DNA of 64,000 nt. It comes from Dialister pneumosintes. Its GTDB lineage: Bacteria > Bacillota > Negativicutes > Veillonellales > Dialisteraceae. Below the pieces are notes generated by a model. That model had not been told where the DNA came from and ran no database searches. It saw only the letters and a list, made by a program, of their open reading frames with translations. Below are positions 26,597 to 39,864 of this stretch, one piece after another. Where the stretch lies: assembly GCF_001717505.1 (NCBI RefSeq), contig NZ_CP017037.1, positions 721,001 through 785,000 of the forward strand, in the 5' to 3' direction. The position numbers were made by a program, and so were the translations under genes. Every line of letters begins with the position of its first letter. The stretch's first letter is position 1.

Positions 26597-29438
26597 GACC
26601 ATCTCTCTCCATAAACTGTTTTGTACGAGCAATCACCGGTTTTAAATACTGTCCTGTATAAGATGCTTTTACTTTACATACTTCTTCCGGTGAACCGCTT
26701 GCTACAATTTCACCTCCGCGATTACCGCCTTCCGGTCCCAAATCTATAATATAGTCCGCCACTTTTACTACATCCAGATTATGTTCAATAACCACAACCG
26801 TATTTCCTGCATCTACCAGTTTTTGTAAAACTAGCAATAACTTACGAATATCTTCTGAATGAAGTCCGGTAGTCGGTTCATCTAATATATACAAAGTATC
26901 ACCGGTATCACGACGCATGAGCTCTGTAGCTAACTTCACACGCTGTGCTTCCCCACCTGACATAGTAGTTGCCGGTTGTCCTAAATGAATATATCCTAAA
27001 CCTACTTCTTGCATGGTTTTTAATTTACGTAAAATCTTAGGATGATTTTCAAAAAAAGGAATCGCTTCATCGACAGTCATCATTAATATATCGTAAATAC
27101 TTTTACCTTTATACTTGACCTCTAACGTTTCTCTGTTATACCTGGCACCATGACAAACTTCGCAAGGAACATATACATCTGACAAAAATTGCATTTCAAT
27201 TTTTATAATGCCATCCCCATGGCAAGCTTCACAGCGTCCACCTTTCACATTAAAGCTAAACCGTCCCGGTTTATATCCGCGCATCTTGGCTTCGGAAGTT
27301 TGACTAAATAACTCTCGTATATCACTAAAAACTCCTACATAAGTAGCCGGATTTGAACGTGGAGTGCGTCCGATAGGCTGCTGGTCAATATTGATAATTT
27401 TATCTATATATTCATCGCCCTCAATAGCTTGACAACCGCCGTTTCCTAAAGGCAATTTACTCTTAATACGAGCAAGTCCTTTATAAAGAATATCATTAAT
27501 CAAGGTACTTTTACCTGAACCTGATTCCCCCGTAATTACAGTAAATGTTCCTAAAGGAATAGTGACATCAATATTTTTCAGATTATGCTCCGTTGCACCT
27601 AACACTTTTAAAAACATACCATTTCCGCTTCTTCGATTAGCCGGCAAAGGAATATATTTGATTCCTTTTAAATATTGTCCGGTAAGAGATTTATGTCTCT
27701 CTTCTACTTCTTGAGGTGTCCCTTCCTCCATAATCTCACCGCCATGTTCACCTGCACCGGGTCCAATATCAATAACCCAGTCGGCAGCACGAATCGTATC
27801 TTCATCATGCTCAATGACAATAACGGTATTACCCAAATCACGCATACCTTGTAAAGTGGCAATAAGTTTATCATTATCACGTTGATGCAAACCGATAGAC
27901 GGTTCATCCAGTATATAGAGAACCCCTACTAATCCCGATCCAATTTGTGTAGCAAGGCGAATACGTTGTGCTTCGCCACCGGAAAGAGTAGTTGCACTTC
28001 TAGCCAGAGTAAGATAATCGAGCCCTACATTCTTTAAAAAGAGCAATCGATTTTTTATCTCTTTCAAAATTTGTTCCGATATAATTTTTTCTTTTTCAGT
28101 AAACTGAACTTTTTCAAAAAATTCCAATAATTCACTGACAGACATAGTGGAGAGCTCTGCAATATTTTTATCCCCTACACGAAAAGCCAATACTTCTTCT
28201 TTTAACCTTGCACCATGACATACAGGGCATGGTTTCTCAATAAGATATTCTGCCAAACCTTCTTTCATCTTATCAGTAAAGGCTTCTTCATACCTACGCT
28301 TAACCATAGGTACCAGCCCTTCAAAAACTCGAGTATACGTATTGGTATCTCCTCGCATATTCTCATATTCAAAAGTTAAAAGTTCTCCGCCCCCATACAT
28401 AAATTCCTGCTGTGCCGACTTCGTTAAATCATTAAAACAACTATCCATCGTAAGTCCATAATGATGTAAAAAAGCTCCCAGTTGCCTCATAAGCCAACTA
28501 TCCGGGTTTACAGGAAAAGAAATAATAGCTCCCTGTCTAAAAGACTTATTCTTATCAGGAACGACTCTATCAAAATCCACTTCTAAAGAAGACCCTAACC
28601 CGGAACAGGAAGAGCAAGCGCCAAACGGATTATTAAACGAAAAAATACGTGGTTCCGGCTTAGGTAAAGAAATTCCACATTCCGGACATGCAAAATGTGT
28701 ACTAAAAATTAAATCATGGGAGTCAATAACATGTACCAACAACATTCCCTCCCCTAAAGAAAGTGCTGTTTCTATAGAGTCTGTCAGCCTTTTATTAATT
28801 CCATCTTTAATAATAATACGATCAACCACTACTTCGATGGTATGTTTTTTATTTTTTTCCAAAATAATATCTTCCGAAAGAAGTTTAATTTCTTTGTCTA
28901 CACGAACACGAACATACCCTTCTCTGCGTAATTGCTCTAATAATTTTTTATGTGTCCCTTTTTTCTCAAAAGCAACCGGTCCTAAAATCATAATTTTAGT
29001 TCGTTCATCAAGTCCGGCTACTGCATCTACAATCTGGTCAATCGTCTGTCTGGTAATCGGCTTGCCGCACTTAGGACAAAAAGCTCGACTTGCATGTGCA
29101 AAAAGCATACGAAGATAATCATGTACTTCGGTCACTGTTCCTACAGTAGAACGTGGATTATGACTCGTGGATTTTTGATCAATGGAAATGGCAGGAGATA
29201 ATCCTTCTATCTTATCTACATCCGGTTTATTCATTTGTCCTAAAAATTGGCGTGCATAAGCAGATAATGATTCTACATATTTACGTTGTCCTTCTGCATA
29301 AATAGTATCAAATGCCAAAGATGATTTCCCCGAACCGGAAAGTCCACTTAATACAATCAATTTATTACGAGGAAGTGTTAAGTCAATATTTTTTAGATTA
29401 TTTTGACGTGCCCCCTGTATAACAATACCTTTTTCCAT
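26577..29438 (-). CDS. uvrA: UvrABC excinuclease subunit A
   Basis: The damage-recognition ATPase of excision repair, a tandem ABC ATPase of full length (953 aa). First Walker A: LSGLSGSGKSSLAFDT; second: ITGESGSGKSTLINDI. Two ABC signatures (TLSGGEAQRIRLATQ and TMSGGEAQRVKLATE). Zinc-finger Cys pairs at CPKCGKPITR, CPECGISLPK...CSSCSGLG and CEACHGDG...CEVCHGARY. It lies between uvrB and uvrC. Confidence 0.98.
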   Translation of the reverse strand: MEKGIVIQGARQNNLKNIDLTLPRNKLIVLSGLSGSGKSSLAFDTIYAEGQRKYVESLSAYARQFLGQMNKPDVDKIEGLSPAISIDQKSTSHNPRSTVGTVTEVHDYLRMLFAHASRAFCPKCGKPITRQTIDQIVDAVAGLDERTKIMILGPVAFEKKGTHKKLLEQLRREGYVRVRVDKEIKLLSEDIILEKNKKHTIEVVVDRIIIKDGINKRLTDSIETALSLGEGMLLVHVIDSHDLIFSTHFACPECGISLPKPEPRIFSFNNPFGACSSCSGLGSSLEVDFDRVVPDKNKSFRQGAIISFPVNPDSWLMRQLGAFLHHYGLTMDSCFNDLTKSAQQEFMYGGGELLTFEYENMRGDTNTYTRVFEGLVPMVKRRYEEAFTDKMKEGLAEYLIEKPCPVCHGARLKEEVLAFRVGDKNIAELSTMSVSELLEFFEKVQFTEKEKIISEQILKEIKNRLLFLKNVGLDYLTLARSATTLSGGEAQRIRLATQIGSGLVGVLYILDEPSIGLHQRDNDKLIATLQGMRDLGNTVIVIEHDEDTIRAADWVIDIGPGAGEHGGEIMEEGTPQEVEERHKSLTGQYLKGIKYIPLPANRRSGNGMFLKVLGATEHNLKNIDVTIPLGTFTVITGESGSGKSTLINDILYKGLARIKSKLPLGNGGCQAIEGDEYIDKIINIDQQPIGRTPRSNPATYVGVFSDIRELFSQTSEAKMRGYKPGRFSFNVKGGRCEACHGDGIIKIEMQFLSDVYVPCEVCHGARYNRETLEVKYKGKSIYDILMMTVDEAIPFFENHPKILRKLKTMQEVGLGYIHLGQPATTMSGGEAQRVKLATELMRRDTGDTLYILDEPTTGLHSEDIRKLLLVLQKLVDAGNTVVVIEHNLDVVKVADYIIDLGPEGGNRGGEIVASGSPEEVCKVKASYTGQYLKPVIARTKQFMERDGHGDGCK

Positions 29439-29499
29439 ACATCCTCCATAATAGATAAGAAAAGGAAAAGCAAAACCTTTGCCCTTCCTTATACCATTC

Positions 29500-31605
29500 T
29501 TATACTTTCTTTTTTAATTCTCTATTAATTCTATTTTTTCCACTCTTTTTTTGCTTCATCGCCATATGTGAACGAGAACCGAACCGGTCATTCCATTGCT
29601 GTTTAAGAGTTGCCAATTGATTACGCCACAAAGCTGCTTCTTCAAATTCAAGTGCTTCTGCAGCTCGTTTCATATCTTTTTCTGTATCTATTATCTGTTG
29701 ATACAAAGCATCATCAGAAAGTTCTTTAGTATTATGTGTGACATCATAAGAAGAACTTCCTTCTTCTACCTTTGTTAAATCAATCAAATCTTTAACTTTC
29801 TTCTGAACGGTTTTAGGAATAATACCATGTTCTTCGTTGTATGTTTGCTGAATTTTTCTACGACGATTGGTTTCATCAATAGCATGTTTCATCGACTTAG
29901 TCATCCGATCTGCATACATAATGACATGTCCGTGAGCATTGCGTGCTGCACGACCAATGACCTGAATCATCGATGTTTCTGATCGTAAAAATCCTTCTTT
30001 ATCCGCATCCAGAATAGCTATCAAAGATACTTCCGGCATATCCAAACCTTCTCTTAATAAGTTAATTCCTACTAAAACATCAAAAACTCCAGCACGTAAA
30101 TCTCGAATAATTTCAGCACGTTCAATCGTTGCAATATCGGAGTGAAGATAACGAACTTTAACGCCTACTTCTTTTAAATAATCTGTCAAATCCTCCGCCA
30201 TCTTTTTGGTCAGTGTCGTAATAAGCACACGTTCATCGACCTCTTCACGTTTATGAATCTCTCCCAACAAATCATCAATTTGCCCCTCAATCGGACGTAC
30301 TTCAATACTTGGATCCAATAATCCCGTCGGACGAATAATTTGTTCCGCCAAGTTAGTTTGTGCCCCCAATTCATAGGCACTCGGTGTCGCCGATACATAA
30401 ATAACCTGATTAATTCTTTCTGTAAACTCATCAAAAGTTAAAGGTCTATTATCTAATGCACTTGGCAAACGAAATCCATAATCTACCAACGTCGTTTTTC
30501 TAGCTCTATCTCCATTATACATGGCTCGAAGTTGAGGAACTGTAACATGTGATTCATCAATCATAAGTAGAAAGTCATCCGGAAAATAATCCAATAATGT
30601 AAAAGGCGGATCTCCGGGATTTCGTGCTGACATGTGCCTGGAATAATTTTCTATTCCCGAACAATATCCTACTTCCTGCATCATTTCCAAATCATATTCC
30701 GTTCGTTGCTTAAGTCGCTGTGCCTCCAGTAATTTATCTTCCGATTTTAACACTTGTAAACGTTCTTGTAACTCTTGCTCTATACTGCTGACCGCACGTC
30801 TTAACTTAGGACCTGTTGTTACATAGTGAGAAGCAGGAAAAATTCCGATATGATTTCGTTCTGCAACGGTTTGTCCTGTAAGAACATCAAACTCTGTCAA
30901 TCGATCAATCTCATCACCAAACATTTCTATACGAACAGCCGTATTATTCGATGAAGCAGGAAATACATCAATCGTATCTCCATGAACACGAAAAGCATCA
31001 CGAGTAAAATTGACATCATTACGTAAATATTGCATTTCCACCAAACGAGTCAACAGTTCATCTTGAGAAATCATATCTCCCGGACGAAGAGATAACCCCA
31101 TTGCACTATAATCTTCAGGATCTCCTAACCCATATATACAAGAAACAGAAGCTACAATGATAACATCTCGACGTTCGAACAAAGACATCGTTGCCGAGTG
31201 ACGAAGCCTGTCAATTTCTTCATTCATCGAAGAATCTTTTTCAATATAAGTATCCGTTGTAGGAAGATACGATTCCGGTTGGTAATAATCATAATAGCTT
31301 ACAAAATAATAGACTGCATTATTCGGGAAAAAATCTTTAATCTCACTCGATGTTTGTGCTGCCAATGTTTTATTCGGTGAAATAATCAACGTCGGTCGTT
31401 GTACTTTTTCAATAATATTTGCCATTGTAAAAGTTTTCCCCGTACCAGTAGCACCCACTAAAACCTGTGCCCAATGCCCATCTTGCAAGCCATTTACCAA
31501 TTGACTAATGGCTTTCGGTTGATCTCCCATCGGTTTAAATGGTGCTTTTAAAGTAAACGGAACTGGTGGCTCTCTATAATTTCTTTTTATTCTGGAATTA
31601 TTCAT
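29500..31605 (-). CDS. uvrB: UvrABC excinuclease subunit B
   Basis: A helicase-like damage verification subunit (701 aa). Walker A is [14 protein letters not shown]; the beta-hairpin region is [23 protein letters not shown]. Helicase motif VI is [12 protein letters not shown]. The C-terminal UVR domain ([24 protein letters not shown]) contacts UvrC. First gene of uvrB-uvrA-uvrC; a LexA-like box overlaps its promoter. A weak hairpin with T-run lies at about 29,461-29,485 between uvrB and uvrA. Confidence 0.98.
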   Translation of the reverse strand: MNNSRIKRNYREPPVPFTLKAPFKPMGDQPKAISQLVNGLQDGHWAQVLVGATGTGKTFTMANIIEKVQRPTLIISPNKTLAAQTSSEIKDFFPNNAVYYFVSYYDYYQPESYLPTTDTYIEKDSSMNEEIDRLRHSATMSLFERRDVIIVASVSCIYGLGDPEDYSAMGLSLRPGDMISQDELLTRLVEMQYLRNDVNFTRDAFRVHGDTIDVFPASSNNTAVRIEMFGDEIDRLTEFDVLTGQTVAERNHIGIFPASHYVTTGPKLRRAVSSIEQELQERLQVLKSEDKLLEAQRLKQRTEYDLEMMQEVGYCSGIENYSRHMSARNPGDPPFTLLDYFPDDFLLMIDESHVTVPQLRAMYNGDRARKTTLVDYGFRLPSALDNRPLTFDEFTERINQVIYVSATPSAYELGAQTNLAEQIIRPTGLLDPSIEVRPIEGQIDDLLGEIHKREEVDERVLITTLTKKMAEDLTDYLKEVGVKVRYLHSDIATIERAEIIRDLRAGVFDVLVGINLLREGLDMPEVSLIAILDADKEGFLRSETSMIQVIGRAARNAHGHVIMYADRMTKSMKHAIDETNRRRKIQQTYNEEHGIIPKTVQKKVKDLIDLTKVEEGSSSYDVTHNTKELSDDALYQQIIDTEKDMKRAAEALEFEEAALWRNQLATLKQQWNDRFGSRSHMAMKQKKSGKNRINRELKKKV

Positions 31606-31625
31606 GCATACACCTCTTTGGATTC

Positions 31626-31654
31626 ATTATAACATCAGAGGCAACATTTGTTCC
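31626..31654 (-). promoter_or_regulatory. uvrB promoter with LexA/DinR-like box
   Basis: Minus-strand TATAAT at 31626-31631. At 31642-31653 is GAACAAATGTTG, which matches the Gram-positive SOS box core GAAC-N4-GTTC except for the last base. It covers the -35 region, the usual place for LexA control. No good TTGACA box is visible. Confidence 0.45.
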
Positions 31655-31720
31655 GCCCCTTTTTAATATTCATCCAAACACATTTTTGTAAAAATATCAT
31701 CATAATATAGATTCTCTAAT

Positions 31721-31755
31721 AAAAAAAGATGCTCAATATTTCGAGCATCTTTTTT
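31721..31755 (-). terminator. Rho-independent terminator of the gat operon
   Basis: Stem AAAAAAAGATGCTC / GAGCATCTTTTTT with an 8-nt loop, overlapping the stop region of the small membrane protein gene. Confidence 0.85.
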
Positions 31756-32074
31756 ATAATAATCGACGTAAAAAGTAAAGGATACTTCCTACCACCGCTA
31801 TGACACCAAACCAAAGAAAAGCAAACCATGCAAATATCGCTAAAGCAATAAGAACTCCTATTACTACGATTCCATATAAAACCTTTTTCCAAAGAGGTAA
31901 ATCATTGATTCGAATAACACGCACTTGTGCATGAGAATTTTCCCAAGTACCTTCCGCCTGATAATCTTCTTCTCCCTGTTCATTTAAAGTAATACCTTCA
32001 TAATCTTTTACATCATGAGTAGACATCACTCTCGGTTCTTCCTCAAAGTTCGTCTTCTTTTCGTTTTCTATCAT
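31754..32074 (-). CDS. Small membrane protein after gatB (106 aa)
   Basis: Not recognised. The acidic, hydrophilic N-terminal 60 residues are followed by two closely spaced hydrophobic segments (about 64-82 and 84-104: [19 protein letters not shown], then [17 protein letters not shown]), ending in RRLL. This predicts a small inner-membrane protein with a cytoplasmic tail. Its ATG overlaps the gatB stop (ATGA-type), so it is translated with the gat operon and is its last gene. Confidence 0.75.
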   Translation of the reverse strand: MIENEKKTNFEEEPRVMSTHDVKDYEGITLNEQGEEDYQAEGTWENSHAQVRVIRINDLPLWKKVLYGIVVIGVLIALAIFAWFAFLWFGVIAVVGSILYFLRRLL

Positions 32075-33516
32075 AATTCTTGCAACTTCTTCATAACCAT
32101 ACCACTTACTACACGTGGATTTGCTTTCCCCTTAGTAGCTTTCATAATCTGCCCCATAAAGAAGCCGACAGCCTTCTTATTACCTGCCTTAAAGTCTTCA
32201 ACAGACTTCGGATTTGCTTGAATAACTTCCATAACAATGGCTTCTAATTCTGAAGTATCGCTAATCTGAATTAATCCTTTTTCTTTAACAATTTCTTCTG
32301 CCGCTTTACCGGTTTCCCACATTTCCGGGAATACCTGTTTAGCAATCTTGCCGGAAATAGTTCCCTTAGAAATCAAAGTAAGTAATGCTGCCAGTCCTTC
32401 CGGTGTAACAGGTGATTCTGTAATTTCAATACCGTTTTCAGAAAGTTTTCCGGCAAATTCTCCCATAAGCCAGTTACAAGCTTCCTTAGGTTCCGCACCT
32501 GCTTTAACCATTGCTTCAAAGTAATCCGCTCTCGCCTTATCATTAGTTAAGTAATCAGCATCATAAGAAGATAACCCGAAAGATTCCATATAACGAGCCT
32601 TGCGTGCATCCGGAAGTTCAGGGAGTGTCTGACGAATCTTTTCAATATATTCATCTGATACAGTAAACGGAACTAAATCCGGTTCCGGGAAGTAACGATA
32701 ATCGTTAGCTTCTTCCTTAGAACGCATACTCTTAGTTACGCCTTCTTTTTCATCCCAAGTTCGGGTTTCCTGTTTAATAGTACCGCCGGCTTCTAAAATC
32801 TTAGCCTGACGAATCGCTTCATATTCAATCGCTTTTTCAACACCTTTAAAAGAGTTGATATTCTTAATTTCCGTCTTTGTTCCCAATTCCTTTTGTCCTA
32901 CAGGACGTACGGAAATATTTGCATCACAACGCAAAGAACCTTCTTCCATACGGCAATCGGAAATACCGCAATACTGAAGAATAGCACGCATCTTTTCCAT
33001 ATAAGCGACTGCCTGTTTAGCAGAACGAATATCCGGTTCCGATACAATTTCCAAAAGTGGCGTACCCGTACGGTTATAGTCAACTAAAGAATAATCCGCC
33101 GTTGTAATAGAATCACCGTGGTGAACCAATTTTCCCGCATCTTCTTCCATATGAGCACGAGTGATACGAATACGGCTGACTTCTCCATCTACTTCTACAT
33201 CCAAATACCCTTCCTTGCAAATCGGAAGATCAAACTGTGATGTCTGGAAATTTTTCGGCAAATCCGGATAATAGTAATTTTTTCTATCAAATTTACTAAA
33301 TCTTGCAATTTCACAATTTAATGCCAAACCGGCACGAACTGCAAATTCCAATACCTTTTTATTTAAAACAGGTAATACCCCCGGAAGCCCTAAACATACG
33401 GGAGAAACATTCGTATTCGGAGGTGCTCCGAAAGAAGTTTTACTATTACAAAAAATCTTAGTAGCCGTTTGAAGTTCTGTATGCACTTCAAGACCGATGA
33501 CTGCTTCATATTTCAT
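32071..33516 (-). CDS. gatB: Asp/Glu-tRNA amidotransferase subunit B
   Basis: Subunit B activates mischarged Glu-tRNA-Gln/Asp-tRNA-Asn for amidation. The N-terminus [20 protein letters not shown] and [19 protein letters not shown] are diagnostic, as are [17 protein letters not shown] and the GatB/YqeY tail domain. 481 aa. It starts 2 bp after gatA. Confidence 0.97.
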   Translation of the reverse strand: MKYEAVIGLEVHTELQTATKIFCNSKTSFGAPPNTNVSPVCLGLPGVLPVLNKKVLEFAVRAGLALNCEIARFSKFDRKNYYYPDLPKNFQTSQFDLPICKEGYLDVEVDGEVSRIRITRAHMEEDAGKLVHHGDSITTADYSLVDYNRTGTPLLEIVSEPDIRSAKQAVAYMEKMRAILQYCGISDCRMEEGSLRCDANISVRPVGQKELGTKTEIKNINSFKGVEKAIEYEAIRQAKILEAGGTIKQETRTWDEKEGVTKSMRSKEEANDYRYFPEPDLVPFTVSDEYIEKIRQTLPELPDARKARYMESFGLSSYDADYLTNDKARADYFEAMVKAGAEPKEACNWLMGEFAGKLSENGIEITESPVTPEGLAALLTLISKGTISGKIAKQVFPEMWETGKAAEEIVKEKGLIQISDTSELEAIVMEVIQANPKSVEDFKAGNKKAVGFFMGQIMKATKGKANPRVVSGMVMKKLQEL

Positions 33517-33518
33517 GC

Positions 33519-34970
33519 TTACATTTCTCCTTTCGGCGCTGTTTTAGTAAATTCAGGATGATTCTGCTCAAATGCATAAGCGGCACGCAAAATCTTCTTT
33601 TCTCCTAAAGTCGGTCCGATAATCTGCATTCCTAAAGGAAGTCCGTCGTGGAATCCAACAGGGATGCTGATAGATGGCAAACCGGCTAAATTCACAGGAA
33701 CAGTACAAATATCTTCCATATAAAGTGCTAACGGATCTGTAAATGCACCAAACCTGAATGCTGTACCGGACGCAGATGGAGCTAATAATACATCACATTG
33801 TTCATATGCTTTATCAAAAGCTTCCTTAAGCAATCTACGAACTTTCAATGCCTTCTTGTAGTATGCATCATAGTAGCCGGCAGAAAGTACATAGTTACCA
33901 AGCATAATACGTCGCTTAACTTCCATACCGAATCCCTGATTACGGGTATTAATATACATATCAACAATGTTATCGCCATCAGCACGGAATCCATAGCTTA
34001 CCCCATCATAACGAGCTAAATTAGAACTTGCTTCTGCCGGCGCAATAATGTAGTAAATAGATACCCCGCTCTTAACATGAGGAATTGATACCGGAATAAT
34101 TTCAGCTCCTGCTTTCTTATAAAACTCAATAGCTTTATCAATAGCAGCGCGAGTTTCCGCTTTAATACCTTCTCCGAAGAATTCTTTCGGGATACCGATT
34201 TTCATGCCTTTTACATCGTCAACTAATGCATCACGATAATCTACTTTTTCCTGTGGAATAGAGGTAGAATCTCGTTCATCATGACCTGCAATACTGTTCA
34301 ACACAATAGCTGCATCAGTAACATCCTTAGTAATCGGTCCGATTTGATCTAAAGAAGAGGCAAATGCAATTAAGCCATAACGAGATACTAATCCATAAGT
34401 CGGTTTAAGTCCTACCAATCCGCAGAAAGAAGCCGGCTGACGTATAGAGCCGCCGGTATCAGAGCCAAGAGTCCATACCGCTTCCCCTGCCGCTACAGCT
34501 GCTGCACTACCGCCGGAAGAACCGCCGGGTACATAGTCTACATTCCAAGGATTCTTTGACGGACCAAAGAAAGAGTTTTCAGTAGAGCTACCCATAGCAA
34601 ATTCATCCATATTAGTTTTGCCAATGGATACATAATCTTCCGCCATCAAGCGTTCAATAACGGTTGCATTATAAGGAGACACCCAGTCTTCAAGCATTTT
34701 AGATGCTGCAGTACACTTTTGTCCCTTAACACAAATATTATCTTTAATTGCCCCCGGAATACCGGCAAGCATAGAAATCTCTTCGCCTGCTGCAATCTTT
34801 GCATCCACAGCCGCTGCCTGTTTTAATGCTTCTTCATCCGTAGTAGACAAGAAAGCATGTACATCCGCTTCCACTTTATCACGATGAGCGATAAACTGTT
34901 TTGTCAATTCCACGGAAGAAATTTCTTTATTTATCAACTTTTCATGAAGTTCATGAATGGTATAACTCAC
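33519..34970 (-). CDS. gatA: Asp/Glu-tRNA amidotransferase subunit A
   Basis: The amidase subunit that releases ammonia from glutamine. The Ser-cisSer-Lys triad is visible in [15 protein letters not shown] (Lys), [16 protein letters not shown] and [15 protein letters not shown] (Ser). 483 aa. It sits between gatC and gatB in the standard operon. The GatCAB system implies that the organism makes Gln-tRNA and/or Asn-tRNA by the indirect route. Confidence 0.97.
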   Translation of the reverse strand: MSYTIHELHEKLINKEISSVELTKQFIAHRDKVEADVHAFLSTTDEEALKQAAAVDAKIAAGEEISMLAGIPGAIKDNICVKGQKCTAASKMLEDWVSPYNATVIERLMAEDYVSIGKTNMDEFAMGSSTENSFFGPSKNPWNVDYVPGGSSGGSAAAVAAGEAVWTLGSDTGGSIRQPASFCGLVGLKPTYGLVSRYGLIAFASSLDQIGPITKDVTDAAIVLNSIAGHDERDSTSIPQEKVDYRDALVDDVKGMKIGIPKEFFGEGIKAETRAAIDKAIEFYKKAGAEIIPVSIPHVKSGVSIYYIIAPAEASSNLARYDGVSYGFRADGDNIVDMYINTRNQGFGMEVKRRIMLGNYVLSAGYYDAYYKKALKVRRLLKEAFDKAYEQCDVLLAPSASGTAFRFGAFTDPLALYMEDICTVPVNLAGLPSISIPVGFHDGLPLGMQIIGPTLGEKKILRAAYAFEQNHPEFTKTAPKGEM

Positions 34971-34981
34971 AGTCTTCCCTC

Positions 34982-35266
34982 CTATATGATTCTCTTTACT
35001 TTAAAATAGCCGTCTTCTTGTTCCGGTGCATTCATCAACGCTTCTTCATGAGTAAATGATGTATCCGGAATATCTTCACGCATTACGTTAAACTGTTCTA
35101 CCGCATGCGCCATAGGTGCTACACCTTCCGTGTCATACTGTTTTAATTCTTCCATATAAGTAAGAATTCCACTCATGGAGTCCTTCAAATTTTCCAACTC
35201 ATCTTCACTAAAAGACAAACGAGAAAGAAGAGCTATCTTTTTTACTTCTTCAGTTGTAATTTTCAC
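34982..35266 (-). CDS. gatC: Asp/Glu-tRNA amidotransferase subunit C
   Basis: A small stabilising subunit of GatCAB (about 94 aa). The N-terminus KITTEEVKKIALLSRLSFSE and the C-terminal MREDIPDTSFTHEEALMNAPEQEDGYFKV are typical. I prefer the second of two in-frame GTG codons (35266), which matches homologue starts and is better spaced from AAGGAAG. First gene of the gat operon. Confidence 0.95.
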   Translation of the reverse strand: MKITTEEVKKIALLSRLSFSEDELENLKDSMSGILTYMEELKQYDTEGVAPMAHAVEQFNVMREDIPDTSFTHEEALMNAPEQEDGYFKVKRII

Positions 35267-35395
35267 TATTTCCACTTCCTTTTCAAGACATTTACCCTTT
35301 TAGTATATCATAATTTTATTGTATCTACCTTACTAAAAATAAGGTACATTTGTAAGAATAAAACCTACTTTATCTCTAATAAAATATCAGAAAAA

Positions 35396-37435
<2,040 letters not shown>

Positions 37436-37486
37436 TCAGGTTTTAACACCCTTTTATTTTATCACGATACCACTTGTTAACAAAAC

Positions 37487-37536
37487 AAAAACTACCTTTC
37501 CATGAAACAGATTCTGTCCCAGAAAGATAGTTTTTT
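37487..37536 (-). terminator. Rho-independent terminator of pcrA
   Basis: Stem AACTATCTTTC / GAAAGGTAGTT (one G-T pair) with a long loop, followed on the minus strand by TTTTTGTTTTG. Confidence 0.75.
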
Positions 37537-37539
37537 ATT

Positions 37540-39750
37540 TTATTCTTCTTTTTCAATCGGAGCAAAAGCAACCATAACTTGGCGAACCTGCTGTCCGGGA
37601 AATTGCAATTTCAAGGTCATACTCTTACCTTCACCGGAAATCGCTACTACCACACCATGTCCCCATAATTTATGAACAACTTTGTCGCCCTCTTTCCAGT
37701 CATAACGAGCCGTTTTGCTCTTGCTCTTCGGAACACCGGAATAAGCTGCTGTTGAAAGTGCTTTTTCACTTGCAAAACGATTATATCGATGCATAACTTT
37801 CGTTTTCCGCCGCTGTTCCTCTTCCACCTTAATTTCTTCTACCAAAGAAAATGGAATTTCATCCAAAAAGCGACTGGGCGTATATGGCTTTAATTGTCCA
37901 TACATCGTTCTCATACGTGTATTCGTAATATATAGTTTCTTTCTTGCACGTGTAATCCCTACATAACAAAGTCTTCGTTCTTCTTCCACGGCAGACTCAT
38001 CCATTAAAGAACGAGCTCCCGGGAAAACTCCTTCATCCAATCCTGCCATGTATACGATAGGAAATTCCAAGCCCTTTGCACTATGTAAAGTCATCAAAGT
38101 TACTTTTTCATTTTCCCCTTCATAATTATCTACATCATTAACCAAGGCAACCTGTTCTAAGAATGCAATTAAGTCTCCATCCGGATTATTTCTCGTAAAA
38201 TCTTTAGCTACCGATAAAAGTTCTCCCAAGTTTTCTTCCCGACTCTGCGCTTGCGGATCCTGTTGTTCACGTAACATATGTAAATATCCGGTTTCCGCCA
38301 TAACCGTTTCAATCAAGTGAAATACATCACCTTCAGCCGCTGCATTAATGAGAGAGAAAATTAAAGCGCTGAACTTTTGCACCTTATCTTTCGTCCCCTT
38401 CGTTAAAGACGACTCTTCGACTGCCATAATGGCTTCAAACAAAGAAATTCCCTGTTCTTCCGCAAATGCCATCAATTTCTCTACCGTCGTGTTTCCGATA
38501 CCACGCTTCGGAACATTGATAATACGCTGTAAGCTGACCGTATCTCTACTATTTCCAAGAACTTTTAAATAAGCCATGATATCTTTAATTTCTGCACGAT
38601 CATAGAATCGTACCCCGCCTACCATGGCATAAGCAATGCCTTTACGAACTAAAGATTCTTCTAAGATTCGAGACTGTGCATTCATACGATACAAAATCGC
38701 CATATCCCCATACGGAATATGATTCGTATCATGTTCTTTCTTCATAGAAGAAACGATAAAATCAGCTTCTTCATGCTCATCCATCGCTTCAAAACGTTGA
38801 ATCAATGCCCCTTTTTCATTTTCGGTCCATAACTTTTTAGGTGGACGGTCTGTATTGTTTTTAATAACAGCATTGGCTGCCTTGAGTATCGTATCCGTAG
38901 AGCGATAATTTTGTTCCAACTTAATAATTTTTGCATCAGCATAATCTTTTTTAAAATCGATAATATTACGAATATCTGCACCACGCCAAGAATAAATACT
39001 CTGATCAGCATCCCCTACGACGCAAATATTCTGACGGTCGCCTGCAATATATTTTGCCATTAGATATTGTGCATGATTGGTATCCTGATATTCATCAATT
39101 AAAATATAATGAAAACGATCTTGCCACTTGGTTCTGATTTCTTTTTTCTGCAACAAAGAAGTGGTAACCAATAATAAATCGTCAAAATCTAATGCATTAT
39201 TTTGTTTCATTTCTGCATCATAACGATCATAAATATCCGCTATACGCTGTGCAAAAAAATTATCGCCAATCGATGCACGAAAAGCTTTAGCTGTCAACAA
39301 TCGATTCTTTGCCCCGGAAATATGACTTTGTATAGAACTTGGCTGAAACTGCTTATCATCCAAATTCATTTCCTTCAAAATATTTTTTATCAGTTGTTTC
39401 GAATCGTCCGAATCATAAATAGTAAACTGGCTATTATACGGCGGATACTTCTCTATTTCACTTCTTAAAAATCTCGCACCAAAAGAATGGAATGTATACA
39501 TCCAAATGTGTTCTGCTTCCGCCCCCACTAATGAATGCACACGCTCACGCATTTCTTGTGCCGCTTTATTAGTAAAGGTAATTGCTAAAATTTTACGTGG
39601 ATTAATCCCCTGTTTAAGCATATAAGCAATACGACAAGTCAATGCTTTTGTTTTACCCGAACCGGCACCTGCCATAATCAAAAGTGGACCTTCTATTTGT
39701 TCTACAGCCGCACGTTGCTCTTTATTAAGACCATTTAAAAAGTCTGCCAT
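37540..39750 (-). CDS. pcrA: ATP-dependent DNA helicase PcrA/UvrD
   Basis: A 3'-5' SF1A helicase in repair, replication restart and plasmid replication. Walker A is MAGAGSGKTKALTCRI; Walker B is ILIDEYQDTNHAQY; motif III is GDADQSIYSWRGAD; motif VI is CYVGITRARKKL. The C-terminal Tudor-like tail GDKVVHKLWGHGVVVAISG is of PcrA type and binds RNA polymerase in B. subtilis. I start at ATG 39750 (736 aa) behind AGGAGG; the frame is open for 27 more codons. Confidence 0.96.
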   Translation of the reverse strand: MADFLNGLNKEQRAAVEQIEGPLLIMAGAGSGKTKALTCRIAYMLKQGINPRKILAITFTNKAAQEMRERVHSLVGAEAEHIWMYTFHSFGARFLRSEIEKYPPYNSQFTIYDSDDSKQLIKNILKEMNLDDKQFQPSSIQSHISGAKNRLLTAKAFRASIGDNFFAQRIADIYDRYDAEMKQNNALDFDDLLLVTTSLLQKKEIRTKWQDRFHYILIDEYQDTNHAQYLMAKYIAGDRQNICVVGDADQSIYSWRGADIRNIIDFKKDYADAKIIKLEQNYRSTDTILKAANAVIKNNTDRPPKKLWTENEKGALIQRFEAMDEHEEADFIVSSMKKEHDTNHIPYGDMAILYRMNAQSRILEESLVRKGIAYAMVGGVRFYDRAEIKDIMAYLKVLGNSRDTVSLQRIINVPKRGIGNTTVEKLMAFAEEQGISLFEAIMAVEESSLTKGTKDKVQKFSALIFSLINAAAEGDVFHLIETVMAETGYLHMLREQQDPQAQSREENLGELLSVAKDFTRNNPDGDLIAFLEQVALVNDVDNYEGENEKVTLMTLHSAKGLEFPIVYMAGLDEGVFPGARSLMDESAVEEERRLCYVGITRARKKLYITNTRMRTMYGQLKPYTPSRFLDEIPFSLVEEIKVEEEQRRKTKVMHRYNRFASEKALSTAAYSGVPKSKSKTARYDWKEGDKVVHKLWGHGVVVAISGEGKSMTLKLQFPGQQVRQVMVAFAPIEKEE

Positions 39751-39813
39751 ATCCCATCCTCCTATCTGCCATGTATCATATACTGATTCTATCACGGTCA
39801 GATACTCATAAGA

Positions 39814-39852
39814 AGACCCGTACACGAACATGCCATGTACGGGTTCTTTTCA
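39814..39852 (-). terminator. Terminator hairpin after ppaC
   Basis: Inverted repeat around ACCCGTACA / TGTACGGGT with a 12-14-nt loop, just past the ppaC stop codon. T-runs are modest, so efficiency is uncertain. Confidence 0.65.
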
Positions 39853-39864
39853 TCTATAATTAAA

